Assembly (NCBI GenBank): GCA_964599565.1
Contig: CAZRFE010000025.1
Location: 1 to 32,568 of the forward strand
Length of the DNA: 32,568 nucleotides
Origin: JAJUFS01 sp964599565
GTDB taxonomy: Bacteria; Pseudomonadota; Gammaproteobacteria; Natronospirales; JAJUFS01
Direction of reading: 5' to 3'
Of this stretch, positions 20,743-29,169 are shown in pieces. A model generated the notes under the pieces. The model did not search any database and was not told the origin of the DNA. It saw only the letters and a program-made list of their open reading frames with translations. The translations under genes were made by a program, and so were the position numbers. Position 1 is the stretch's first letter. Every line of letters starts with the position of its first letter.

Positions 20743-21567
20743 ATGGCCGTCGGCAATCTCAAGGGCAAGACGCTTTTCATTACCGGCGGCAGCCGCGGTA
20801 TCGGTCTTGCCATTGCACGACGCGCTGCACAGGACGGCGCGAATGTCGTCATCGCAGCGAAGACCGCGAAGGCGCATCCGAAACTGCCCGGCACGATCTA
20901 TACCGCGGCAGAGGAAATCGAGGCAGCGGGCGGCAACGCGCTGCCGTTGCAGGTCGACATCCGCGAGGAAACGGAAATCGCCGCGGCGATGAAAAAGGCG
21001 GAACAGGAATTCGGACGGATAGACATCCTCGTGAACAACGCGAGCGCGATCAATCTCACCGGCACACTGGAAACGCCGATGCGCCGCTTCGATCTCATGT
21101 TCGGCGTGAACGTGCGCGGCACGTTCGCGGCATCGCAGGCCGCGATTCCTTACCTGAAGCAATCGGACAATCCGCACATCCTGACGCTCTCGCCGCCGCT
21201 CAACCTGGATGCGAAATGGTTCAAGCGGCACACCGCCTACACCATGTCGAAGTACGGGATGAGCATGTGCGTGCTCGGCATGGCCGCGGAATTCCGCGAT
21301 GCGGGCATTGCGGTAAACGCACTGTGGCCGCGCACCGTCATCGCCACCGCCGCACTCGCGATGCTCGGCGGCATGGTGAACCCCGAGAACTGCCGCAAGC
21401 CGGAAATCATGGCGGACGCCGCGCACGCGATTCTCACGCAGCCTGCGCGCGAGACGACGGGAAATTTCTTCATCGATGAGGAAGTGTTGCGCAACGCAGG
21501 CGTGAACGATCTTGACCAGTACGCCGTCGAACCCGGCAAGCCGCTCGCACCGGATCTTTTTCTCTGA
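20743..21567 (+). CDS. Short-chain dehydrogenase, HSDL2 family
   Basis: The 274-residue enzyme is a classical NAD(P)-binding short-chain dehydrogenase. It has the TGGSRGIG cofactor motif at 14-21, LVNNASAIN after the fourth strand, and the active-site Tyr166/Lys170 in YTMSKYG. The HILTLSPPLNL, GMSMCVLGMAAEF and VNALWPRTVIATAA stretches are specific for the hydroxysteroid dehydrogenase-like 2 group. In that group bacterial members are thought to act on fatty-acid or related hydroxy/keto substrates, and the exact substrate is unknown. The SCP2 lipid-binding domain found at the C-terminus of animal HSDL2 is absent. It is transcribed alone, divergent from the sulfurtransferase. Confidence 0.92.
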   Translation: MAVGNLKGKTLFITGGSRGIGLAIARRAAQDGANVVIAAKTAKAHPKLPGTIYTAAEEIEAAGGNALPLQVDIREETEIAAAMKKAEQEFGRIDILVNNASAINLTGTLETPMRRFDLMFGVNVRGTFAASQAAIPYLKQSDNPHILTLSPPLNLDAKWFKRHTAYTMSKYGMSMCVLGMAAEFRDAGIAVNALWPRTVIATAALAMLGGMVNPENCRKPEIMADAAHAILTQPARETTGNFFIDEEVLRNAGVNDLDQYAVEPGKPLAPDLFL

Positions 21568-21624
21568 GCATCAACGTCAGGATTTTCCGGATCAAGGCGC
21601 ACGCGCCGGGAAAAACCCGCCGGT

Positions 21625-22392
21625 CTATTTGATCAACGCCCACGGCGGCACTTCCTTCCACCCTTCTCCCAGCACCCGGTCGCGCTCGCGCGCGCCCGGC
21701 ATGTGTTTTTCCATCAGCGCCCAGAAGCGCTTGCCGTGGTTCATGACCTTGAGATGACACAGTTCGTGCAGCAGCAGGCAGTCGATCTGCGGTTTCTCGA
21801 GAAACAGCAGGCGGAAGTTCAGTGAAACCGTGCCGCGCGTCGAGCAACTGCCCCAGCGCGTTGCCTGTCCGCGGATCACGATGTTGTCCGGAGCGAGACC
21901 GGTGCGCTCCGACCAGCGCGCGAGCCGCGCGGGCAGGGATTCGCGCGCCTTCTTCTTCAGCCATTCCTGGAGTTTCAGCGCCGTTGCGTTCACGTCACCG
22001 GCATGCGGCACGACGATTTCGTCCGCACGTTCCTGCAGGCGGCCGCGTTCCGCGTAGCGCACCTTCCAGGAACCATCGAGCAAGGGGATGACGATGCGCT
22101 CCGGCAGGCGCACGGCGCCCGCATCGGGATACTCCTTCAGCAGCCGCTGCCAGGCATCGCTGATCCAGCCGCGGTGGCTGACAAGGAAACGCTCGACATC
22201 GCGCGGGCTGCGGCGGCGCGGCACGATCACCTCGACGCCGTGCAGCGGCGATACCTTGATCTGCAGATGCTTCGCGCGGGCGCTGGAACGCAGGCGCACG
22301 GGCGGCTCGCGACGTGCATCAAGCGCCGCTTCCGCAGGCGCGAGTTCGAACGCCAGCTGGCTGCCGGTGGTGCTGTTCGTGTCTGTCTTCAT
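21625..22392 (-). CDS. YgjP-type zinc metallopeptidase (DUF45)
   Basis: The 255-residue protein belongs to the YgjP/WSS1-like M48-type family. The active site HELCH, with a further His in NHGKRFW, forms the zinc site. The motif RGQATRWGSCSTRGTVSLN before it is the family hallmark, and the N-terminal half has the typical SARAKHLQIKVSP and DVERFLVSHRGWI segments. Some members have been annotated as UTP pyrophosphatases on the basis of biochemical work, while the fold indicates a metallopeptidase; the physiological role is unsettled. The first ~30 residues are low-complexity and vary between homologues. It converges with the dehydrogenase gene, and no strong terminator is visible in the 57-base gap. 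Confidence 0.9.
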   Translation of the reverse strand: MKTDTNSTTGSQLAFELAPAEAALDARREPPVRLRSSARAKHLQIKVSPLHGVEVIVPRRRSPRDVERFLVSHRGWISDAWQRLLKEYPDAGAVRLPERIVIPLLDGSWKVRYAERGRLQERADEIVVPHAGDVNATALKLQEWLKKKARESLPARLARWSERTGLAPDNIVIRGQATRWGSCSTRGTVSLNFRLLFLEKPQIDCLLLHELCHLKVMNHGKRFWALMEKHMPGARERDRVLGEGWKEVPPWALIK

Positions 22393-22533
22393 TTGCGGTG
22401 GCGGGGGTACTTGAACTTATGATCGCGGCGGGCGGTCAGAAAAGCGATTTCACGGCGGCCCGGTGCGATGAGTCTAGCACTGCTTCTCCCTGCTGGCGCA
22501 GCGATGGAAAAATAGTGATCCCGGAGAAAAATA

Positions 22534-25500
22534 ATGTTTCAGGACAATGGATTAAAAGAAATTCTTAAAGTTCTCTCAATATCTGCCGGATTGCTCGCCT
22601 TCAGCGCGGCGGCGCAGCAGGAGGAAAGTGCGAACGCCTGGGACGTGAACCATCCGCCGGGACCGGCCGCGCAGGCGCAGATCGACGTACGTGAAGGCAC
22701 GTGGATGAACCTCGACGTCAGCCCCGACGGCAAGCGCATCGTGTTCGACCTGCTCGGCGACATCTTCACGATCCCCTCTGCCGGCGGCGAAGCCACGCAG
22801 ATCACGAGCGGGATGGCGTGGGACATGCAGCCGCGCTACTCGCCCGACGGCAAGGAAATCGCCTTTACCTCGGACCGAAGCGGCGGCGACAACATCTGGA
22901 TCATGAACGCCGACGGCAGCGAACCGCGCCAGCTCACGGATGAATCCTTCCGCCTGCTGAACAACCCCGCGTGGACGCCGGACGGCGAATACATCGCCGC
23001 GCGCAAGCATTTCACGGAGAAACGTTCGCTCGGCTCGGGCGAAGTGTGGCTGTATCACACCGGCGGCGGCAGCGGACTGCAGATGACGGAGAAGCCGAAT
23101 CACCAGAAGGACGTCAACGATCCGGCCTTCTCCCCTGACGGCCGCTACCTGTACTTCGACCAGGACACGACGGCAGGCGATGTCTTCGAATACGACAAGG
23201 ATTCGACCGGGCAGATCTATGTCGTGAAACGGCTCGACCGCAAGACCGGCGAGATCGACACGTACATCAGCGGTGCGGGCGGTGCGATCAAGCCGCTGCC
23301 TTCGCCCGACAGACGCTGGGTCGCGTTCATTCGCCGCGTCGATTACCGCACAACGCTGTTCCTGAAGAACATCGAATCCGGCGAACTCGTTCCGCTGTAC
23401 AGCGGCATGGAACGCGACATGCAGGAAATCTGGGCGATCCACGGCGTGTACACCAACATCGCCTGGACGCCCGACAGCCGCCAGATCGTCTTCTGGGCCG
23501 GCGGCAAGCTCAACCGCATCGACATCGCATCGCGCAAGGTGGCGGAAATTCCCTTCCACGTGAAGAAGACGATGGAACTGCGTGAAGCCGTGCGCCACGC
23601 CGTCGACGTTGCACCGGATACGTTCACGACGAAGATGCTGCGCTGGGTGAGCGTGTCGCCGGACGGCGAACGCGTGCTGTTCGAGTCGCTCGGCAAGCTG
23701 TGGGTGCGCGATGTCGACGGCGGCAAGGCGCGGCGACTCACGCGGCAGGACGATCACTTCGAGGCGTATCCCGCGTGGTCGCGCGACGGAAAGCAGATCG
23801 TGTACGTGACGTGGGATGACGTTGCACTCGGTTCCGTGCGCATCGTTTCCGCGAGCGGCGGCGAAGGCCGGAAGATCACGCAGAAGCCCGGGCATTTCGT
23901 CGACCCGGCGTTCTCGCCGGACGGCCGCACGATCGTCTACAGCCGCATCGAGGGCGGTTATCTCACCTCGCCGCTGTGGAGCGAGAACACCGGCATCTAC
24001 GCGGTCAGCGCAAGCGGCGGCAACGAACGCCTGGTCACGAAGGATGGCGCACAGCCGCAGTTCGGCGTGCGCAACGATCGCGTGTACCTCATGCGGTACG
24101 CGGACGCCGGCAAGCGCGAGCTGTTCAGCATCGACATGCACGGCAGCGAGGAACGCACGCATGCCATCAGCGATTACGCGACCGACATGCGCGTCTCGCC
24201 CGATGAACAATGGCTCGCGTTCCAGGAACGCTACAACGCCTATGTCGTGCCGTTCGCGGCGACCGGCAAGACCGTGAGCATCGGGCCGGGCATGACCTCG
24301 CTGCCGGTATCGAACGTCAGCCGCGATGCAGGCAACTACCTGCACTGGTCCGGCGACAGCGACACGCTTTACTGGTCGCTCGGCCCCACGCTCCATCACC
24401 GTGAACTGCGGGACGTATTCGCGTTCGTGGATGGCGCGCCCGCCGAACGTCCCGAGCCGCCGGCCGAAGGCGTGAACCTCGGATTCACGGTGACCGCGGA
24501 CAAGCCGGACAGCCGCATCGCACTCACGGGCGGACGCATCATCACCATGCGCGGCGATGAAGTGATCGAGGATGGCGTCGTGCTCATCGAAGGCAATCGC
24601 ATCCGCGCCGTCGGCGCGCGCGACGCGATCGACATTCCGCGCGGATACACGCGCGTGGATGTGAGCGGCAAGACCGTGATGCCGGGCATCGTCGATGTGC
24701 ACTGGCATGGCGCACAGGGCGAATCGGAATTCGTGCCCGAGACGAACTGGGTCAACCTGTCATCGCTCGGTTTCGGCGTGACGACCATCCATGATCCGTC
24801 GAACGACACCAGCACCATCTTCGCGGCGGCGGAGATGGCGCGCGCCGGCGAGATCATGGGGCCGCGCATCCATTCCACCGGCACCATTCTCTATGGCGCG
24901 ACGACGTCATACACCGCGGAAATAAACAGCCTCGACGATGCGGAATCGCACCTGCGGCGCCTGCAGGCCGCGGGCGCGTTCTCGGTGAAAAGCTACAACC
25001 AGCCGCGGCGCGACCAGCGCCAGCAGATCATCGCGGCGGCGCGCGAACTCGACATGATGGTCGTGCCGGAGGGCGGCGCGCTGTTCCAGCACAACATGAA
25101 CATGATCGTCGACGGCCATACCGGCGTCGAACATTCGCTCTCCGTCGAGAACATCTACGACGACGTCACGCAGCTGTGGTCGCAGTCGAATGTCGGCTAC
25201 ACGCCGACGCTGATCGTCGCGTACGGCGGCATCATGGGCGAGAACTACTGGTACCAGCATACCGAGGTGTGGAAGAACGAACGCCTGATGCGCTGGGTGC
25301 CGGATTTCGCCGTCGATGCGCGCGCACGCCGGCGCGTCATGGCACCGGAGGAAGACTACAACCACATCCGCATCGCGAAAGGTGCCGCGCAGCTGCAGGA
25401 CGCCGGTGTCAGCGTGCAGCTCGGCGCGCACGGCCAGCGCGAAGGACTCGGCGCACACTGGGAACTGTGGATGTTCGTGCAGGGCGGCATGACGCCGCTG

Positions 25501-25743
25501 GAAGCGCTGCGCGCCGGAACGATCGACGGCGCACGCTATCTCGGCATGGAGAAGGATCTCGGCTCGCTCGAAGCTGGCAAGCTCGCCGACATCGTGGTGC
25601 TGGAGAAGAATCCGCTGGAGAACATCCGCAACAGCGAGTACGTCGACCAGGTGATGATCAACGGGCGGCTGTTCGATGCAGGAACGCTGCAGGAGAAGAT
25701 CAGCGGCGAGAGAAAGCCGGGGAAGCTGTTCTTCAGGAAATGA
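22534..25743 (+). CDS. Exported TolB-propeller/amidohydrolase fusion
   Basis: The 1069-residue protein starts with a Sec signal peptide (about 1-25, LLAFSAAAQ). About 600 residues of TolB/PD40 beta-propeller follow, seen as repeated SPDGK and SPDGR elements with WxxDG spacing. A C-terminal amidohydrolase domain begins near residue 665 (ALTGGRIITMRGDEVIEDG) and includes GKTVMPGIVDVHWHG with the metal ligands His723 and His725, and a later HTGVEH. The ending GSLEAGKLADIVVLEKNPLE is typical of imidazolonepropionase-like hydrolases. Such fusions are probably periplasmic or secreted metallo-hydrolases of peptides or cyclic amides, with the propeller limiting access; the substrate is unknown. GGAG precedes the ATG at 22534. 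The gene stands alone and ends in a strong bidirectional terminator. Confidence 0.93.
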   Translation: MFQDNGLKEILKVLSISAGLLAFSAAAQQEESANAWDVNHPPGPAAQAQIDVREGTWMNLDVSPDGKRIVFDLLGDIFTIPSAGGEATQITSGMAWDMQPRYSPDGKEIAFTSDRSGGDNIWIMNADGSEPRQLTDESFRLLNNPAWTPDGEYIAARKHFTEKRSLGSGEVWLYHTGGGSGLQMTEKPNHQKDVNDPAFSPDGRYLYFDQDTTAGDVFEYDKDSTGQIYVVKRLDRKTGEIDTYISGAGGAIKPLPSPDRRWVAFIRRVDYRTTLFLKNIESGELVPLYSGMERDMQEIWAIHGVYTNIAWTPDSRQIVFWAGGKLNRIDIASRKVAEIPFHVKKTMELREAVRHAVDVAPDTFTTKMLRWVSVSPDGERVLFESLGKLWVRDVDGGKARRLTRQDDHFEAYPAWSRDGKQIVYVTWDDVALGSVRIVSASGGEGRKITQKPGHFVDPAFSPDGRTIVYSRIEGGYLTSPLWSENTGIYAVSASGGNERLVTKDGAQPQFGVRNDRVYLMRYADAGKRELFSIDMHGSEERTHAISDYATDMRVSPDEQWLAFQERYNAYVVPFAATGKTVSIGPGMTSLPVSNVSRDAGNYLHWSGDSDTLYWSLGPTLHHRELRDVFAFVDGAPAERPEPPAEGVNLGFTVTADKPDSRIALTGGRIITMRGDEVIEDGVVLIEGNRIRAVGARDAIDIPRGYTRVDVSGKTVMPGIVDVHWHGAQGESEFVPETNWVNLSSLGFGVTTIHDPSNDTSTIFAAAEMARAGEIMGPRIHSTGTILYGATTSYTAEINSLDDAESHLRRLQAAGAFSVKSYNQPRRDQRQQIIAAARELDMMVVPEGGALFQHNMNMIVDGHTGVEHSLSVENIYDDVTQLWSQSNVGYTPTLIVAYGGIMGENYWYQHTEVWKNERLMRWVPDFAVDARARRRVMAPEEDYNHIRIAKGAAQLQDAGVSVQLGAHGQREGLGAHWELWMFVQGGMTPLEALRAGTIDGARYLGMEKDLGSLEAGKLADIVVLEKNPLENIRNSEYVDQVMINGRLFDAGTLQEKISGERKPGKLFFRK

Positions 25744-25761
25744 GTGACTGCCGAAGATGAA

Positions 25762-25788
25762 AAAAGAGCCGGCGGTGCCGGCTCTTTT
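25762..25788. terminator. Bidirectional intrinsic terminator
   Basis: AAAAGAGCCGGC (25762-25773) and GCCGGCTCTTTT (25777-25788) are perfect complements around a GGT loop, with T-runs when read from either side. It serves the convergent amidohydrolase and VWA-FHA genes. Confidence 0.93.
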
Positions 25789-25798
25789 CATTCTGGCT

Positions 25799-27166
25799 TC
25801 ATTGATCGCTCATCTCCGCGTCGCTCCGCTTCATCTTCGCCTCCGGCGAAATCATCGTGCGATCGGAATCGAACAGCTCGGGAATCACGAACTCGAATTC
25901 ATGGCGATGCACGCGCACCATGTCGCCGTGCTTGAGCGGATGCTCGGCCGTCACGCGCTGATCGTTCACGAAGGTGCCGTTCACGCTGCCCTCGTCGCGA
26001 ATCCAGAACGACTGCCCGCGGCGCTCGATGGTTGCGTGCCAGCGCCCCACGGTACGTTCGTCGACGACGACGTAATCCATGGCGGGGTCGGAACCCGAAA
26101 CGCGTCCGATGACGACCGGTTTCACGCCCAGTTCGTGCCGCTTGATGTCGGACGGATCGTAGACGTCGTACAGCACTGCCTTCGGTCCGTGATCCTCCGG
26201 TTCGCGCCGCAGGCGGCCGCGACGCTGCCATAGCCGCGAGACTTCCTCGCCCCACAGTATCCCGACGCCGACAGCGCCGAGCACAACAAGCGCAATGACG
26301 ATAAGCAGCAGTCGCCAGGGACTTTCCGGCTGCGCAGGTTCATGACTGTCGGTTGTTCGAGCGGCGGCGGGTTCCGCGTCGCTGTCCGCTGCCGTCGCGC
26401 TCGGCGGCGTGTACACGAGGCGTTCTGGCTCGCGCGTGGTCGCGGGCGTCGCGGGCGCCGGTTCCTCGGCGATGAATTCCTCGGCCTGCTCGCGCGGCGC
26501 CGATTGCGACAGCACGCGATCGATGCTGCCGAGAACGCCGGCCACATCCTGCGCGCGCAAGGCGCGGAAGTAATCGCCGTGCGTTGCCTGCGAAATGCTT
26601 TGCAGCAGCTGGTAGTCCGCGTTCTCGGTAAAGGCGATGCCGAAGATGCGCACGCCTTCATCGCGCGCCTGGACGGTGAGCATCTCGCGCAGCCAGCGCG
26701 CCTTCTCGAGATCGCGCTGCTCGTTGCCGGTATCGATGATGCCGTCGGTCATCAGGATGATGGCCTTGCCCGCCTCATCGCGACCATTGACGCGCAGCTC
26801 GTACAGTGCGCGTTCGACCGCCGCGGCCGTCTCCGTCCACTGTCCCGAGAAATCCAGGTTGTCGAGACCGGCGAGCAGGTGTTCGCGTTCGCCCGGCACG
26901 ACGTCTGCCAGCGGCTGCACGAGCCGGGGCGCATCCGCGAACACGACGATGCCGACGCGCGTTTCCACCGGCTGGCTGCGAATGAAATCCGTGACCGCCG
27001 ATACGCTCAGCCGCGCGGGATCGTTCGTGCGCATGCTGCCGGAGTTGTCGAGTACGAGCATGACGTCGCGTGGCGCCGCGGCATATGCATGCGCACCGTC
27101 GAGCGCGACGAACAGTGACAGCGCTGCAACGATCAGCGCACTCCGCCCAGGATTCGATTTCCGCAT
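25799..27166 (-). CDS. Membrane-anchored VWA-FHA protein
   Basis: The 455-residue protein has a signal peptide (about 1-29). A von Willebrand factor A domain follows (about 33-215), with a complete MIDAS start DNSGSM (Asp40, Ser42, Ser44) and the later metal-site motif ILMTDGIIDTG. A Pro/Ala-rich linker (about 225-280) leads to one transmembrane helix (about 285-305) and a cytoplasmic C-terminal FHA domain (about 340-425) with VVIGRVSG and GSVNGTFVND. The layout suggests that extracytoplasmic ligand binding is linked to intracellular phosphothreonine recognition. In the FHA core the usual SRxHA reads GRWHA, so the serine that normally contacts the phosphate is Gly. No kinase or phosphatase gene is adjacent. 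The gene is monocistronic and has a moderate GGAG site. Confidence 0.9.
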   Translation of the reverse strand: MRKSNPGRSALIVAALSLFVALDGAHAYAAAPRDVMLVLDNSGSMRTNDPARLSVSAVTDFIRSQPVETRVGIVVFADAPRLVQPLADVVPGEREHLLAGLDNLDFSGQWTETAAAVERALYELRVNGRDEAGKAIILMTDGIIDTGNEQRDLEKARWLREMLTVQARDEGVRIFGIAFTENADYQLLQSISQATHGDYFRALRAQDVAGVLGSIDRVLSQSAPREQAEEFIAEEPAPATPATTREPERLVYTPPSATAADSDAEPAAARTTDSHEPAQPESPWRLLLIVIALVVLGAVGVGILWGEEVSRLWQRRGRLRREPEDHGPKAVLYDVYDPSDIKRHELGVKPVVIGRVSGSDPAMDYVVVDERTVGRWHATIERRGQSFWIRDEGSVNGTFVNDQRVTAEHPLKHGDMVRVHRHEFEFVIPELFDSDRTMISPEAKMKRSDAEMSDQ

Positions 27167-27275
27167 TCCGATGTTTCTCCGTCCGGCTCCACGCCTCGCC
27201 GGCGCATCCCAAACCGAAGTTTAGACTGAAATCAGCGCCGTTCCGCCGGCGCGGTGGCAATTTTGTCCGCCCGCC

Positions 27276-28208
27276 TCACCAATCGCGTTCCGGACCGCGT
27301 GGGACGATGCCCGATGGATTGATGTGGTCATGCGAGACGAAGTAGTGATGCTTTACATGATGCATGTTGATCGTCGCGGCGATCCGCGGCTCCGATGCAA
27401 GCCGCTTCAACAGCCGCGGCAGGTTGCGGTAGTCGCGGATGCGCCGGAGATTGCACTTGAAATGGGTGTAATAGACCGGATCGAAGCGCAGCAGGGTCGT
27501 GAACAGCCGGATGTCGGCTTCGGTCAGCCGGCCGCCGACGAGAAACTCCTGCCCTTCCAGCCGCGCATCGATCGCATCGAGGCCTTCGAAGAGCCGGTCG
27601 AACGCGGCATCGTAGGCGTCCTGGCTCGTCGCGAAACCGCACTGGTAGACCCCGTTGTTGATGCGTTCGTAGACAAACGCATTCACCGCATCGATCTCCT
27701 CGCGAAGCGCACCGGGAGAAAGGTCGACGGACGCATCGCCGAATGCATCGAACTCGCGGTTCAGCATGCGGATGATGTCCGCGGACTCGTTGTTCACGAT
27801 GCTGTCCGTCGCACGATCCCACAGCACGGGAACCGTCGCGCGGCCGGTGTATCCTGGTGCCGCCAGCGTGTACAGCTCGTAGAGAAAATCCCTGCCGTGC
27901 ACGCGATCGCCGGTCGCGCCGTCCTCCTGCCTGAACGTCCAGCCATTCTCGCGCATCAGCCAGTGCACGACGGAAACATCGATGACATCTTCAAGGCGTT
28001 TCAGCGCGCGCACGATGAGCGCGCGATGCGCCCAGGGACACGCCCACGATACATAGAGGTGATAGCGTCCGGGTTCCGGTGCAAAGCGCGTCGTGCCGTC
28101 GGCACGCACCTGGTCGCGGAAGCCTGCGTCTTCGCGCACGAACGTTCCACCATGCTTGCCGGTGTCATACCAGACGTCGTGCCATACGCCGTCGATCAAT
28201 CTGCCCAC
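27276..28208 (-). CDS. Glutathionyl-hydroquinone reductase (Xi-class GST)
   Basis: The 310-residue enzyme is of the YqjG/ECM4 type, which removes glutathione from glutathionyl-hydroquinones using a second glutathione. The family pattern is clear: the N-terminal FRDQVRADGTTRFAPEPGRYHLYVSWACPWA contains the catalytic cysteine in the CPWA motif. The thioredoxin-like part continues to VPVLWDRATDSIVNNES, and the helical domain has NNGVYQCGFATSQDAYD. The C-terminal DPVYYTHFKCNLRRI is diagnostic. Translation starts at GTG (28208) behind a strong GAGGAG. The family length is about 310-330, so the gene is complete. It may protect against quinones or take part in aromatic-compound degradation. Confidence 0.94.
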   Translation of the reverse strand: MGRLIDGVWHDVWYDTGKHGGTFVREDAGFRDQVRADGTTRFAPEPGRYHLYVSWACPWAHRALIVRALKRLEDVIDVSVVHWLMRENGWTFRQEDGATGDRVHGRDFLYELYTLAAPGYTGRATVPVLWDRATDSIVNNESADIIRMLNREFDAFGDASVDLSPGALREEIDAVNAFVYERINNGVYQCGFATSQDAYDAAFDRLFEGLDAIDARLEGQEFLVGGRLTEADIRLFTTLLRFDPVYYTHFKCNLRRIRDYRNLPRLLKRLASEPRIAATINMHHVKHHYFVSHDHINPSGIVPRGPERDW

Positions 28209-28244
28209 GAAACGCTCCTCGATTGCGCGCCGCGAAACGCCGCG

Positions 28245-28250
28245 TAGAAT
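28245..28250 (+). promoter_or_regulatory. Candidate -10 box of the ABC exporter operon
   Basis: TAGAAT lies 35 bases before the ATG of the ABC ATPase gene, with TTGCGC as a weak -35 box 16 bases further upstream (28223-28228). It sits in the 76-base divergent gap with the hydroquinone reductase gene. Confidence 0.4.
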
Positions 28251-28284
28251 GACGCGCTCACTGGCATTCTAAAGGCTGGCCTGC

Positions 28285-29169
28285 ATGACCGCGATCATCG
28301 AAGTCCGCGACCTCGTCAAGCAATATCCGAAGACGCGCGCCGTGGACGGCATCGATCTTGCGATTTCCGAAGGCGTGTGCTTCGGCCTGCTCGGCCCCAA
28401 CGGTGCGGGCAAGAGCACGACGATCGAGATGATCGAAGGCATGATCGCGCCGACGTCGGGAACCGTGCTGTACCGCGGCGAAGCGCTCGGCAGGAAGTTC
28501 CGCGAGAAAGCCGGCATCCAGTTCCAGTCGACCGCGCTTCAGGATTTCCAGACCGTGCGCGAAACGCTCGAGACATTTGCCGCGATGTACACCGGGCACA
28601 TGGCAATCGACGAGATCATCGAGCTGTGCGCGCTCGGCGGTTTCCTCGACCAGGACGCGCGCAAGGTGTCGGGCGGACAGAAGCAGCGGCTGCTGCTCGC
28701 GATCGCGCTCGTCAACGATCCCGACATTCTCTTTCTCGACGAACCGACAACCGGTCTCGATCCGCAGGCGCGACGCAACTTCTGGGATCTTGTCGAGCGC
28801 ATCAAGGCACGCAACAAGACCATCCTGTTGACGACGCATTACATGGAAGAGGCGTACATCCTGTGCGATGAGATCGCGATCATGGATCACGGGCGCATCA
28901 TCGCGCGCGGCACGCCGCAGCGCCTGCTGCAGGATCATTTCAACGACGTGGTGCTCGAGCTTCCCGAAAGCATCGCCACGGAACGGCTGCAGGATTTCCC
29001 GTACCGCATGCATGCATCGCGCGGCAGGGTCGAGATTTCCACGGATGACGTCAACGGTGCCGTGAACGCGCTGATGGCGCGCGACGTACCGCTCAACCAG
29101 CTGCGCATCCGCCCGCGCACGCTGGAAGATCTCTTTCTCGAACTCACCGGCAGGGAGCTGCGCGCATGA
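28285..29169 (+). CDS. ABC exporter ATP-binding protein
   Basis: This 294-residue ATPase energises the membrane partner encoded next to it. It has Walker A GPNGAGKST, signature VSGGQKQRL, Walker B ILFLDEPTTGLDP and the switch histidine in TTHYMEEA. The ~75-residue C-terminal extension (from HFNDVVLELPES) is of the DrrA/CcmA type seen in ABC-2 exporters of drugs, polysaccharides or lipids. Its stop overlaps the permease start by ATGA, so the two genes form a translationally coupled unit. The export substrate cannot be told from sequence. Confidence 0.95.
   Translation: MTAIIEVRDLVKQYPKTRAVDGIDLAISEGVCFGLLGPNGAGKSTTIEMIEGMIAPTSGTVLYRGEALGRKFREKAGIQFQSTALQDFQTVRETLETFAAMYTGHMAIDEIIELCALGGFLDQDARKVSGGQKQRLLLAIALVNDPDILFLDEPTTGLDPQARRNFWDLVERIKARNKTILLTTHYMEEAYILCDEIAIMDHGRIIARGTPQRLLQDHFNDVVLELPESIATERLQDFPYRMHASRGRVEISTDDVNGAVNALMARDVPLNQLRIRPRTLEDLFLELTGRELRA

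Noticed and set aside
20671..21426. Upstream extension of the sulfurtransferase frame
   Set aside because: It runs opposite the dehydrogenase gene, is His/Arg-rich and not rhodanese-like; the domain begins at 20670.
21568..21624. Possible terminator CGGG-AAAAA-CCCG between the dehydrogenase and YgjP-type genes
   Set aside because: The stem is only four base pairs and no T-run follows in either direction.
22576..24708. 710-codon minus-strand open frame opposite the amidohydrolase gene
   Set aside because: Antisense shadow frame of a G+C-rich gene with an Ala/Arg/His/Asp-biased translation and no recognisable domain.
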